Both the position numbers and the translations under genes were made by a program. From positions 186,001 through 250,000 of the forward strand of contig NZ_RHOQ01000002.1 in the NCBI RefSeq assembly GCF_003946605.1: DNA of 64,000 nucleotides. The letters run 5' to 3'. The notes under the pieces were generated by a model, which saw only the letters and a program-made list of their open reading frames with translations, searched no databases and had not been told where the DNA came from. Positions 45,164 through 53,486 of the stretch are shown in pieces; the stretch's first letter is position 1; the number at the start of each line of letters is the position of its first letter. The DNA comes from Companilactobacillus baiquanensis. Its GTDB lineage: Bacteria > Bacillota > Bacilli > Lactobacillales > Lactobacillaceae.

Positions 45164-46165
45164 TTTATTTGTATCTATCAATGTATCTGGTGTTTGTCCT
45201 TCGATCAAAGCTTTATTGGAATCAAAGGAAATTTTGATCATATTATGGACGGCTGTTTCTGTGTAGAAAGCATTATGTGGAGTGATAATAACATTTTCAC
45301 GTTCAGCCAAATTCTTAATATCTGAATCGGGAAGGTTATCAATGCTGCCCCATTTTTTACCAAAGACTCGGTTTTCTCTATCAAGAACATCAAGTCCGGC
45401 ACCAGCAATTTTTTTGTCATCAAGACCTTTAATTAAGGCCTCTGAATCGATCAATTCACCACGGGCACAGTTGACGATGAAGACACCATCCTTCATTTGT
45501 TCAATAGCTTTTTCATTGATCATATATTTATTACTGTCGAATAATGGAACATGCAAAGTAATAACATCTGATTGTTTATAGATATCTTCAAGAGAATCTA
45601 CATAAAGACCTTGTTTTTCAATGTCAGGATTGTGGTAAACATCATAGGCGATAACTTTAGCACCGAATCCTTGTAAAATTTTGATAACGACACGGCCAAT
45701 GTGACCAGTTCCAATAACACCAACTGTTTGTTCACGATATTCTTTACCGATCGTTGGTGCCCAAGTGAAATCTCCATTATCAAATTTAGTATCAACCTCT
45801 GGAACACGACGAAGCAAACGTCCCATTAAAAGAACGGTATGCTCGGCAATAGCATTTGGTGAATAAACTGGTACGTTAGTTAATTTGAAACCTAATTCAT
45901 TTAAATCTTTAAAATTAAAATTATCAACACCAACATTGCGAATAGAAATAGATTGGATACCTTGTTCTTTTAGAGCCTCCAGAGCACCTCTCTCGTAAGG
46001 TGTTGTTTGAAGGGTAACTACACCGTTAGCACCATCAGCCAATTTGGCTGTCTCCTGTGTTAACAATTGATCTGTGTAACCGACCTCTACATCTGGATTT
46101 TCTTTCTCCCATTTCTCCATAGATGGTTTTTCATCATCACGAATTCCATAAGCAAAAATTTTCAT
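45161..46165 (-). CDS. D-2-hydroxyacid dehydrogenase, copy 2
   Basis: 334 residues, ATG behind GGAGGT. Same catalytic set as copy 1: GVIGTGHIGRV, NCARGELID, GLDVLDRE with Glu replaced by Asp-Arg-Glu context, and TPHNAFYTE with His. The active-site loop NCARGE and DRENRVFG differ from copy 1, suggesting a different 2-keto acid. It follows the EamA gene by 20 nt, so the two form an operon; export of a hydroxyacid or import of an amino acid by EamA is possible. Confidence 0.85.
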   Translation of the reverse strand: MKIFAYGIRDDEKPSMEKWEKENPDVEVGYTDQLLTQETAKLADGANGVVTLQTTPYERGALEALKEQGIQSISIRNVGVDNFNFKDLNELGFKLTNVPVYSPNAIAEHTVLLMGRLLRRVPEVDTKFDNGDFTWAPTIGKEYREQTVGVIGTGHIGRVVIKILQGFGAKVIAYDVYHNPDIEKQGLYVDSLEDIYKQSDVITLHVPLFDSNKYMINEKAIEQMKDGVFIVNCARGELIDSEALIKGLDDKKIAGAGLDVLDRENRVFGKKWGSIDNLPDSDIKNLAERENVIITPHNAFYTETAVHNMIKISFDSNKALIEGQTPDTLIDTNK

Positions 46166-46185
46166 AGCTTGGTGTGACCTCCTTA

Positions 46186-47109
46186 TTAATTTGTGTTGGT
46201 ATCGTATCTGTTTAGAATGTAAATAGCGAAGACAACAATTATTGAACCGATAATTTCAACAAAATTGACGCTATAAGCAAGGAATATGACACTCAATACT
46301 AAGGTGGTGAATGGTTGCACCGCGTCGGTGATACTTATTGTAGCGGCAGTAGTATATTTTGTACTGAAGACCATCAACAAAAATGCAATCACATTACTAA
46401 GCAGAATAACGGCACCAACACCTAGTATACTCTTAGTTGACAGGTGAGGGGGATTAATCCAGATCGGGGTAAAACAGTTAGAAATCAAACCAGCGATAAG
46501 CATCCCCCAGCCAGTAACTAAAAGTCCATTATGTCTGGCAATCAATCGTTGCGGTATAACGATATAAAGAGCGGCAGTGATACCACTTCCGATACCCCAA
46601 AGCACTGATACAAAAGGAATGGACAGGTGTCCAAAGTCTCCTCTCGTAATTAGTAGAAAAACACCCAATAATGCTAAGGTAAAGGAAATAATATCAATTC
46701 TTAGAACTTTTTTGTGTGTAAATAAGACTGCACCTACCATAATAAATAATGGCGATAGATACTGTAAAATTGTGGCAGTTGAAGAATTTCCTGTTTGAAT
46801 CGCATAGAAAAATGTATACATATTAGCTAATAGACCAAATGCCGCAAAAGCGACCAAGATCAAAGTATCTTTCCACGACTTAAAAATCGAAAAGAATTCC
46901 TTTTTTGGTAAAACGAATAGCGAAATAACTAGTAGAATTATTCCGGCAATGGTAGTTCTGGTACCGACAAACCACATGGCAGGGATATTGGCATCTTTAG
47001 CAACAATTTGCTGAACGGCACCGGAAACTCCCCAAACCATGGACGCGGTGAAAGCAAGAATGAATCCCTTTCGCAGGGTCTTCTTGGCAAGTAACTTACT
47101 TTCTTCCAT
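46186..47109 (-). CDS. EamA/DMT-family transporter
   Basis: 307 residues with about ten hydrophobic segments in two EamA halves. An N-terminal MVWGVSGAVQQIVAK and a mid-protein SVLWGIGSGITAALY mark the starts of the two repeats. A small-molecule or amino-acid exporter is expected, substrate unknown. It is transcribed first in an operon with D-hydroxyacid dehydrogenase copy 2. Confidence 0.8.
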   Translation of the reverse strand: MEESKLLAKKTLRKGFILAFTASMVWGVSGAVQQIVAKDANIPAMWFVGTRTTIAGIILLVISLFVLPKKEFFSIFKSWKDTLILVAFAAFGLLANMYTFFYAIQTGNSSTATILQYLSPLFIMVGAVLFTHKKVLRIDIISFTLALLGVFLLITRGDFGHLSIPFVSVLWGIGSGITAALYIVIPQRLIARHNGLLVTGWGMLIAGLISNCFTPIWINPPHLSTKSILGVGAVILLSNVIAFLLMVFSTKYTTAATISITDAVQPFTTLVLSVIFLAYSVNFVEIIGSIIVVFAIYILNRYDTNTN

Positions 47110-47212
47110 AATTTCCTCCTAAAAACTCATAACCAATATTATACATTCAACTAAAGAAATAGTTTATTATTTTTTCAATCAAATTGATTATAGGTTTAAT
47201 TATGATAAAAAC

Positions 47213-47246
47213 AAAAAAACACGCTTTGGATTTTTCCAAAACGTGT
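47213..47246 (-). terminator. Terminator of pepD copy 1
   Basis: Stem ACACGCTTTGGA/TCCAAAACGTGT with TTTT loop, followed on the minus strand by a T7 run. Lies just after the stop at 47254. Confidence 0.88.
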
Positions 47247-47253
47247 ATTTATT

Positions 47254-48690
47254 TTATAAATTTTTATCCATATTGAAAGTTAACTTAGACATATTGATCG
47301 ACTTAGTAAATAGTTTACCGTATAGATCCATAGTTTTAGCTTCTGTTTCAGCAACAAGTTTTTGATTTCTGTCAGTTAAAAATTGTGTTAGATCTTCACC
47401 TGAGTATTCTTTTGATAACTTATCAGTTTCGATAATACTTGAACGGAATTTTTCGTTTAATTCGATCAAATAATCAGTATCATCTTGAACGAAGTTTTGG
47501 TAGCGTGATTCAACTAGAGCTGACAAACCTTTGTACATCCAGTATGAGTTTTTAACATCAAAAGTCATAGATGTGTTTTGGTAACTCTTAGCTGTATCGT
47601 TCATGTTTGTATAGAAAGGAACATATGGTGAGAAGCTAGGGAAACCAACACATAACCACATGATTGCGGCGATTTCTTTAGGTACATCGTTTCTGATTTG
47701 AAGAACGTGTGAGTTTTGAGTACGGTTCAATCCGATTGGACGATAACGATATTTATCGTCATCAGAAGCATCAGGACTGAATGGATCGAATTTTGTTTCA
47801 TTGTAGTGTGATCCTAAAACGTATTCAATATCTTCAACATTGATCTTGTGATCTGTCTTCATGATGAAAGGTAATTCACCATCTTCTGGATCTTGTTTTA
47901 TTTCAGGGTTGAAATATTTTTGACCAAACCAAACACGTGGAGTGTTATAGTGACGATCTTTAACGTTGTCAGTTCCAAAAATATGACGGAAATTCCAACC
48001 TGTTTTGTCTGTGTTTAGATGATTATTTTCAACGAATTCTTGAATACCATCTGACCACATGAATTGTTTAGGATCGTTAAAGTCGACTTGTTGAATTGAT
48101 ACACGGTTAGCGGCGACTGCATAACTGTCATCAGGGATTCTTTGGGCTACCCAGTGATGACCAGTTACGATTTCCATATACCAAACGTCATCTTTATCAC
48201 TGAATAAAACAGAATTTCCAGCAGGTGATCCGTATTCTTTGATCAAGTCACCAGTGCGTTTAACTGCATCGACAGCTGAATCTACGTAAGGTAATACCAT
48301 TCTAACGATAACGTCTTCGTCCATACCATCTTTTACAAGGGGATCGTATGACAAAGCGCGTTCGTTTCCATAAGTACTCTCTGTGGCTGACATAGCGACA
48401 TTGGCACCATTGATACCACTTTCGTCATAGTAGCCTTCATTTTTATAGTCAACGTTAGGTACAGCTGGCCATGAATATCCATTTTCGGGAATTGGTGCCT
48501 CAAATTTATTGAGCCATGATTTAACAGTGCGATTTTTTTCACCCGTTACAGCTGGGTTCAAAACGAAATTGTGTGGTGAAACGGCGAGAAAAGTATCGTC
48601 GTTTCTGGCGATCATTGTTGATCCATCCAAACTGGCATTTTTACCGACTAAAATAGTTGTACATGCGTCATCCAAATGATTTTTCTTCAT
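47254..48690 (-). CDS. pepD: C69-family dipeptidase, copy 1
   Basis: 478 residues, ATG behind AGGAGG. The N-terminal nucleophile Cys is in DDACTTILVGKNASLDGSTM (Cys10), and IARNDD follows. This is the pattern of PepD (peptidase family C69), cytosolic dipeptidases of lactic acid bacteria. The nine residues before the Cys would be removed or tolerated. A tail rich in Lys and Asn closes the protein. It belongs to the peptide-using machinery of an amino-acid auxotroph. A second copy lies at 55528. Confidence 0.9.
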   Translation of the reverse strand: MKKNHLDDACTTILVGKNASLDGSTMIARNDDTFLAVSPHNFVLNPAVTGEKNRTVKSWLNKFEAPIPENGYSWPAVPNVDYKNEGYYDESGINGANVAMSATESTYGNERALSYDPLVKDGMDEDVIVRMVLPYVDSAVDAVKRTGDLIKEYGSPAGNSVLFSDKDDVWYMEIVTGHHWVAQRIPDDSYAVAANRVSIQQVDFNDPKQFMWSDGIQEFVENNHLNTDKTGWNFRHIFGTDNVKDRHYNTPRVWFGQKYFNPEIKQDPEDGELPFIMKTDHKINVEDIEYVLGSHYNETKFDPFSPDASDDDKYRYRPIGLNRTQNSHVLQIRNDVPKEIAAIMWLCVGFPSFSPYVPFYTNMNDTAKSYQNTSMTFDVKNSYWMYKGLSALVESRYQNFVQDDTDYLIELNEKFRSSIIETDKLSKEYSGEDLTQFLTDRNQKLVAETEAKTMDLYGKLFTKSINMSKLTFNMDKNL

Positions 48691-48834
48691 ATATATAGAT
48701 CCTCCTCTTTCATACGATAGACAATTCTATCACAAATAATTTAGCCCTTTGAAGAAAAAGACTTATTTACTTAGGCCATGTTATATATTTTCAGAAAAAA
48801 TGCTATAATTTGTGTAACTTATAGGAGGAAAAAT

Positions 48835-50136
48835 ATGGACTTAAAAGTGCATGATTCTGAAGATTCATTTTTGAAGAATCTTTTATTAGGGTTTCAACAT
48901 CTTTTAGCAATGTATTCTGGGGATATTTTAATACCGATTTTAATTGGTGCGGCTCTAAACTTCTCTGCCACGGAAATGACTTATTTAATTTCAGTGGATA
49001 TTTTTATGTGTGGGGTGGCGACATTACTCCAAATTAAACGAACACCAATTACTGGTATCGGATTGCCCGTTGTTTTAGGATCTGCTGTTGAGTACGTAAC
49101 GCCGTTACAAAATATTGGACATCATTATGGTATTGCGTACATGTATGGAGGTATTATTGCGGCTGGGATTTTCATCTTAGTTATCTCTAAATTCTTTGCC
49201 AAATTAAAAAGATTTTTCCCTCCAGTTGTTACGGGATCATTGATCACATTGATCGGATTTACTTTGATTCCGGTAGCTTTTCAAAATATCGGTGGTGGAG
49301 ATGCCACTGCTAAAAGTTTTGGCGGCTCAACTGATTTAATTTTAGGATTCACTACTGCTTTAATTATTGTAATTATAAATATTGTCGGTAAAGGATTTTT
49401 TAAACAAATATCTGTTTTGATCGGGATCGTCGTTGGTTCGGTTATGGCAGGATTAATGGGAACGATGGGCTTTGCTAGTGTTCATAATGCGCATTGGTTC
49501 CAACTTCCTATTCCCTTCTATTTTGCCGCTCCTAAATTTGAATGGTCTTCAATTATCATTATGATTTTGGCAGCTTTAACATGTATGATCGAGTCGACCG
49601 GTGTTTATTATGCTTTAGCCGAAATTACTAAAAGAGATTTAAACGAGAAGGATCTGCAACATGGATATGCATCTGAAGGTATCGCTGCCATTCTTGGTGG
49701 AATCTTCAATACTTTCCCATATTCAACTTTCTCTCAAAATGTTGCCATTGTGCAATTATCAGGAATTAAAAAGAACAAACCAGTTTATTTTTCAGCTTTC
49801 TTGTTAATTATATTAGGATTGATCCCTAAGGTCGGTGCCATAGCAACATTGATACCAACTTCAGTTTTAGGTGGAGCAATGTTGATCATGTTTGGTACAG
49901 TTGGAGCCGAAGGTATCAAGATGTTAACTAAAGTTAGAATGGATAACAACAATCTTTTGATCATGGCAGTTGCCATTGGTTTAGGTTTAGGTGTTACTGT
50001 TCAACCTACTTTATTACACATTTTGCCATCAAGTTTACAAACAATTTTAAATAATGGTCTAGTTGTCGGAAGTTTCTCCGCAATTTTGTTAAATATTTTA
50101 TTGAATCCCCAAGGGGAAAAGAAATTTCATAGTTAA
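48835..50136 (+). CDS. Xanthine/uracil permease family (NCS2), PbuX-like
   Basis: 433 residues from ATG 48835, right behind AGGAGG. An in-frame ATG at 48778 would overlap the promoter (TATAAT at 48804-48809). Motifs include GFQHLLAMYSGDILIPILIG in TM1, GIGLPVVLGSAVEYVTP, and FFPPVVTGSLITLIGFTLIP, typical of the nucleobase-cation symporter-2 family; the Q/GxxP site region near residue 300 reads FNTFPYSTFSQNV. Xanthine or guanine is the likely cargo. No purine riboswitch is seen upstream. Confidence 0.85.
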   Translation: MDLKVHDSEDSFLKNLLLGFQHLLAMYSGDILIPILIGAALNFSATEMTYLISVDIFMCGVATLLQIKRTPITGIGLPVVLGSAVEYVTPLQNIGHHYGIAYMYGGIIAAGIFILVISKFFAKLKRFFPPVVTGSLITLIGFTLIPVAFQNIGGGDATAKSFGGSTDLILGFTTALIIVIINIVGKGFFKQISVLIGIVVGSVMAGLMGTMGFASVHNAHWFQLPIPFYFAAPKFEWSSIIIMILAALTCMIESTGVYYALAEITKRDLNEKDLQHGYASEGIAAILGGIFNTFPYSTFSQNVAIVQLSGIKKNKPVYFSAFLLIILGLIPKVGAIATLIPTSVLGGAMLIMFGTVGAEGIKMLTKVRMDNNNLLIMAVAIGLGLGVTVQPTLLHILPSSLQTILNNGLVVGSFSAILLNILLNPQGEKKFHS

Positions 50137-50156
50137 ATTAAGGTAACAGAGCCTGA

Positions 50157-50254
50157 CATAAGGCGGTTAGAGACCGAGCATATCCTAGAATATCGAATAA
50201 TTGTGTACTTTCAATTGTTCGATATTCGTAGATAAGCGAGGTCTCTGCCTTATG
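50157..50254 (+). repeat. Intergenic structured repeat, family 2, copy 2
   Basis: An outer stem (CATAAGGC-GGTTAGAGACC / GGTCTCT-GCCTTATG) encloses a long hairpin GAATATCGAA-TAATTG / CAATTG-TTCGATATTC. Its 3' arm GAGGTCTCTGCCTTATGGCA is shared with the element at 45114. Directly downstream of the permease gene and in its orientation. A normal terminator follows separately at 50288. Confidence 0.65.
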
Positions 50255-50287
50255 GCACGCGTTTCAATAAATAATAATCGTAATACA

Positions 50288-50327
50288 ACAGGAGGATGTG
50301 ACGAAAATCACATCCTGTTTTTTATGT
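50288..50327 (+). terminator. Terminator downstream of the permease
   Basis: Stem AGGATGTGA/TCACATCCT with CGAAAA loop and T6. It comes after the family 2 repeat, so that repeat is part of the transcript. Confidence 0.85.
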
Positions 50328-50400
50328 TTTAAATCCTGGATCACAAAAAATTCACATTTGGTCAATATAATCGGCAAAAATAAGAAAGCAGGTAAATATT

Positions 50401-51141
50401 ATGACAGAAACTAAATATTACTTTCCTAGCCGTATTATAGAAGCGATGGGTAACTCGTTTACAGTTAAGTTAGCCACTAAAAATTACGATATTGTAGCAC
50501 AAGATATTTTTCATCAAACTTGTTATGCAATCGAAAAAGAAATTGCTGAAATAATTGATGAACCTTATCCTTTTAGAAAAGATTCTTTGGTTGCCGACTT
50601 TGAAAACAGCACAGAGATTAATGATGATGTTTTACAATCAGTATTTGCTCAAGCTAAATCAGCCAATAAAATTAATAATAAGGCTTCTTCTGAGAAATCA
50701 ATAAGGAATTCAAAGTTTGACAGTTTAATAAAAAGTTGGATGGTCGATAAAATCTTTGAGAGTAACTTGCGTCCACTTCTAAATAGTTCCATTATCAGCG
50801 GTATTTCTATGAATAGCGGTGGAGATATGAAAGTTGCTACTAGAAAAGGTGACGATTTTTACTGGGAGATCGGTATTAGAAATCCGACTGATTCACAAAG
50901 TATGACAGGTTATTATTTGAAAAATGGGTCAGTTTCTACTTCGAAATCAAATAACGATTCGATTCAACAAGCGACCATCTTTAGTTATGATTTGGTAGAG
51001 GCCAATATTTGGTCAAATACGGGTGTAACCATTGGTATGGACAGGTTTTCAAGAATGGTTTGGAAATCAAAATTGACTGGAGTCTTGTTCAATCAAACAA
51101 GATCGATACCATTTAGAGATGGAATTTTAGGACAAGCTTAA
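50401..51141 (+). CDS. ApbE-like protein, probably inactive, copy 1
   Basis: 246 residues. Resembles FAD:protein FMN transferase (ApbE): PFRKDSLVADF, LIKSWMVDKIF, ISGISMNSGGDM (substrate Gly-Gly-Asp), FYWEIGIRNPTD and NGSVSTS are in the family order. Active ApbE has an A-D-x-x-(A/S)-T-A motif that binds magnesium. Here the equivalent is EANIWSNTG, with Asp and Thr replaced by Asn. No signal peptide or lipobox, and it is shorter than normal (about 300). Either a pseudo-enzyme or a divergent function. Tandem with copy 2. Confidence 0.7.
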   Translation: MTETKYYFPSRIIEAMGNSFTVKLATKNYDIVAQDIFHQTCYAIEKEIAEIIDEPYPFRKDSLVADFENSTEINDDVLQSVFAQAKSANKINNKASSEKSIRNSKFDSLIKSWMVDKIFESNLRPLLNSSIISGISMNSGGDMKVATRKGDDFYWEIGIRNPTDSQSMTGYYLKNGSVSTSKSNNDSIQQATIFSYDLVEANIWSNTGVTIGMDRFSRMVWKSKLTGVLFNQTRSIPFRDGILGQA

Positions 51142-51230
51142 ACTTCTTATTAAGGACAACTTTATGTCATAGGAACTTCACAAATTGGATTTATACTTCT
51201 AAGTATAATCAAATAAAAAGGAGCTTGCCT

Positions 51231-52022
51231 ATGGTAGAAAAATATAATTCGTTGAGCTGTAAGGTTGGCGATACGGACAATCAATACTCAATAAAATTAA
51301 TTACAAATGATAATACAGAAACAGTAAAAGAATTATTTCAAATTGCATCACAAAATATTGAAGATTACTTAAGAGAAATGGACAGACAGTTTTCTCCAGA
51401 TAGAAAAAATTCATTAGTTGCAGAATTTCAATCAGGAAGTCAAAAACCTTTAATGGAATCTGCCACATTTAGTGATATTTACACTCAAACAGTAATTGCC
51501 GAACAGATGACGCATCATTATTTCAGTACCAATTTTGGTAGTAAATATGACCCAACCGAATTGATAAAAGGCTGGATCATTGATGAAGGCTTTAATAAAT
51601 ATTTGAAACCATTATTGAATGAGGCCAATATTGTAGCCGTTAAATTCAATGATACTAGTAACACTAAGATCAGTACCAAAATAAACAGTGACTATCGTTG
51701 GGTAATCATGATCCCTAAGCCAGAATCAGATCAGATAGCAGCAACGTATTATTTGAGAAATGCCTCAATTGTAACTTTGCAGGACAAAGATGTTAAACAT
51801 GCTTTGATCAGCAATAAAAGTCATATTCAACAAGTTACGGTTATTAATAATAATGTAACTGATGCAAGAGTTTGGGCGATAGCTGGTTTAGCAGTAGGAA
51901 CTAGAGAATTCCCTAAATTAATTTCTGAGGCCCACTTAACAGGTATGATGATCGACAAGAAGTTAGGTAATATCAATTTTAGAGAAGGATCATTAGGTGA
52001 CATTTTAATGAAAAAATATTAA
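51231..52022 (+). CDS. ApbE-like protein, probably inactive, copy 2
   Basis: 263 residues from ATG 51231, behind AAGGAGC. A TTG two codons upstream is weaker. ApbE-like segments are FSPDRKNSLVAEF, ELIKGWIIDEGF, and YRWVIMIPKPE. The usual Gly-Gly-Asp is replaced (AVKFNDTSNT), the NG.VATSG loop reads NASIVTL, and the magnesium motif reads DARVWAIAG, again lacking the Asp and Thr. So both tandem copies have lost the same catalytic features, but the frames remain open. A -10 TATAAT at 51204 suggests its own promoter. Confidence 0.68.
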   Translation: MVEKYNSLSCKVGDTDNQYSIKLITNDNTETVKELFQIASQNIEDYLREMDRQFSPDRKNSLVAEFQSGSQKPLMESATFSDIYTQTVIAEQMTHHYFSTNFGSKYDPTELIKGWIIDEGFNKYLKPLLNEANIVAVKFNDTSNTKISTKINSDYRWVIMIPKPESDQIAATYYLRNASIVTLQDKDVKHALISNKSHIQQVTVINNNVTDARVWAIAGLAVGTREFPKLISEAHLTGMMIDKKLGNINFREGSLGDILMKKY

Positions 52023-52025
52023 AAA

Positions 52026-52060
52026 AAGCTTGAAAGATATAAAATCTTCCAGGCTTTTTG
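52026..52060 (+). terminator. Terminator of ApbE-like copy 2
   Basis: Stem AGCTTGAAAGAT/ATCTTCCAGGCT with AAAA flank and TTTTT, immediately after the stop at 52022 and before the family 1 element. Confidence 0.8.
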
Positions 52061-52086
52061 TGTTTGTAGTTGTTAGGTCCGCTTCC

Positions 52087-52249
52087 GATTTTAAATAATT
52101 CCACCCGTTATGAGACCGACTTCAGCCAAGGTCTGAAGTCTCGCTTTGAAACTTTGCACAAACCGCAAATTTTCAAAGTCGTCTGTAGAGTAAGAACGGA
52201 AACCCACCGTTCAACTCTACTGTCACAACGGGTTCCATTATTTAAAATC
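52087..52249 (+). repeat. Family 1 four-armed structured element, copy 1
   Basis: Outer stem ATTTTAAATAAT..CCCGTT / AACGGG..ATTATTTAAAAT. Inside are arm 1 GACTTCAG/CTGAAGTC (52118-52140), arm 2 CTTTGAAA-c-TTTGC/GCAAA-t-TTTCAAAG (52144-52178) and arm 3 TAGAGTaaGAACGG/CCGTTCaACTCTA (52186-52219). The core is GACC-arm1-TCG-arm2-TCGTC-arm3. It lies after the ApbE gene and its terminator, in the same orientation. Confidence 0.75.
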
Positions 52250-52284
52250 TCCAGCTAAAAATTGTCTTTGAATATTTAGCCGGA

Positions 52285-52447
52285 AGAAACTAGGGGGTGA
52301 ATCAGCACTGAAAATGGTGTAGAACGGCGATTTTCCGTTCGTACAGCATGGACGTATTTTGAGATTTGCGAACTTTGCAAAGCTCAAAATCGAGACTCGA
52401 GACAGTGGCTCGAGTCGGTCCCAGTGCAGATGAATTCCCTAGTTTCT
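52285..52447 (-). repeat. Family 1 four-armed structured element, copy 2
   Basis: Read on the minus strand: outer stem AGAAACTAGGG / CCCTAGTTTCT and GCACTG/CAGTGC; core GGACCG; arm 1 GACTCGAG/CTCGAGTC; TCG; arm 2 ATTTTGAG-c-TTTGC/GCAAA-t-CTCAAAAT; ACGTCC; arm 3 GAACGG/CCGTTC. It follows the aldo/keto reductase gene on the same strand. Only 35 bp separate it from copy 1, in inverted orientation. Confidence 0.75.
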
Positions 52448-52461
52448 GGAGGCGGCTGCGG

Positions 52462-53346
52462 CTAGTCATCCCATTGTTCGACAGAATCTTTATAACCATC
52501 GGGATTACCATGCCATGTAAAGCTACCATACCAAAGACTTCTCTTGTCGATATCGAAACCGTTGATTTCGTTTACATCATCATCACTTAATTCAAAATCA
52601 AAAATATCAGCATTTTGTTCAATTCTTGCTTCGTGAGATGACTTTGGAATAGTGATTACATCACGTTGAAGATCCCAACGTAAGATCACTTGAGCTACTG
52701 ACTTGTTATATTTGTCAGCAATCTTTTGAAGTCTTGTATCTTTAAGAACAGTTCCGCTGCCTAGTGGTGACCAAGCTTCCAAATAAATGTTTTGTTCATC
52801 ACAGAAATTCTTAATATCTTCTTCTTGGCAAAGAGGATGGAATTCCATTTGGTTTACGGCTGGTTTAACTGAGGCGGTTTTTAAAACATCTTGTAATTTA
52901 GTGATATTGAAGTTTGATACTCCGATAGCACGTGCTTTTCCTTGACGATAGATTTCTTCTAGTGCTTTCCAAGCTGACAAATAAGTGCCATCAACTGGCC
53001 AGTGGATAAGTAGAAGGTCTACATAATCTGTTTGTAGGTTTTTTAATTGTCCTTCAAATTGTTTTAAGGTTGATTCATAACCTTGATCGCCATTGTAAAT
53101 TTTGGTAGTTAAGAAAATATCTTCACGTTTTAGATGATTGTCAGCAAGTCCTTTTTTTAGACCAATACCAACACCTTTTTCGTTACCATATTGTTTAGCT
53201 GTATCGATGGCCTTGTAGCCATGCTTTATAGCCCATTCAACTGATTGAGCGGCTTGTGTATTGTTTACTTGCCAAACCCCCATACCTAATTGGGGCATTT
53301 TAACACCATTATTTAAAGTTACGCATGATTCGATATTTAAACTCAT
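52462..53346 (-). CDS. Aldo/keto reductase (2,5-diketo-D-gluconate reductase type)
   Basis: 294 residues, ATG behind GGAGG. The AKR tetrad is visible: Asp in AIDTAKQYGNE with the Tyr, Lys in FLTTKIYN, and His in LLIHWPVDG. GVSNF and IPKSS (NADPH binding) follow. It reduces aldehydes or keto sugars with NADPH. The first motif has QYGNE, where most relatives have Y.NE, consistent with the catalytic Tyr retained. Monocistronic. A structured repeat element forms its 3' flank. Confidence 0.88.
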   Translation of the reverse strand: MSLNIESCVTLNNGVKMPQLGMGVWQVNNTQAAQSVEWAIKHGYKAIDTAKQYGNEKGVGIGLKKGLADNHLKREDIFLTTKIYNGDQGYESTLKQFEGQLKNLQTDYVDLLLIHWPVDGTYLSAWKALEEIYRQGKARAIGVSNFNITKLQDVLKTASVKPAVNQMEFHPLCQEEDIKNFCDEQNIYLEAWSPLGSGTVLKDTRLQKIADKYNKSVAQVILRWDLQRDVITIPKSSHEARIEQNADIFDFELSDDDVNEINGFDIDKRSLWYGSFTWHGNPDGYKDSVEQWDD

Positions 53347-53486
53347 AAATATACCTCCATAACTAATATTTTAACGCAAATTATTTTGTGAAACTTGGAA
53401 AACAAATGAATATTTGGTATAGTTCAAGTTGTTGCGTGCTGTCAACGTATAAAACCTTTACATTAGAAAGAGGTCTACTAGATATT

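Noticed and set aside
48691-48834. Purine riboswitch before the PbuX-like gene
   Set aside because: The gap is short and none of the conserved loop pairs was found. Only a -10 box and ribosome site are visible.
52087-52447. The two adjacent elements as ends of one transposable element or MITE
   Set aside because: They are inverted and only 35 bp apart, but no terminal repeats or target duplications are shared and their outer stems differ completely.
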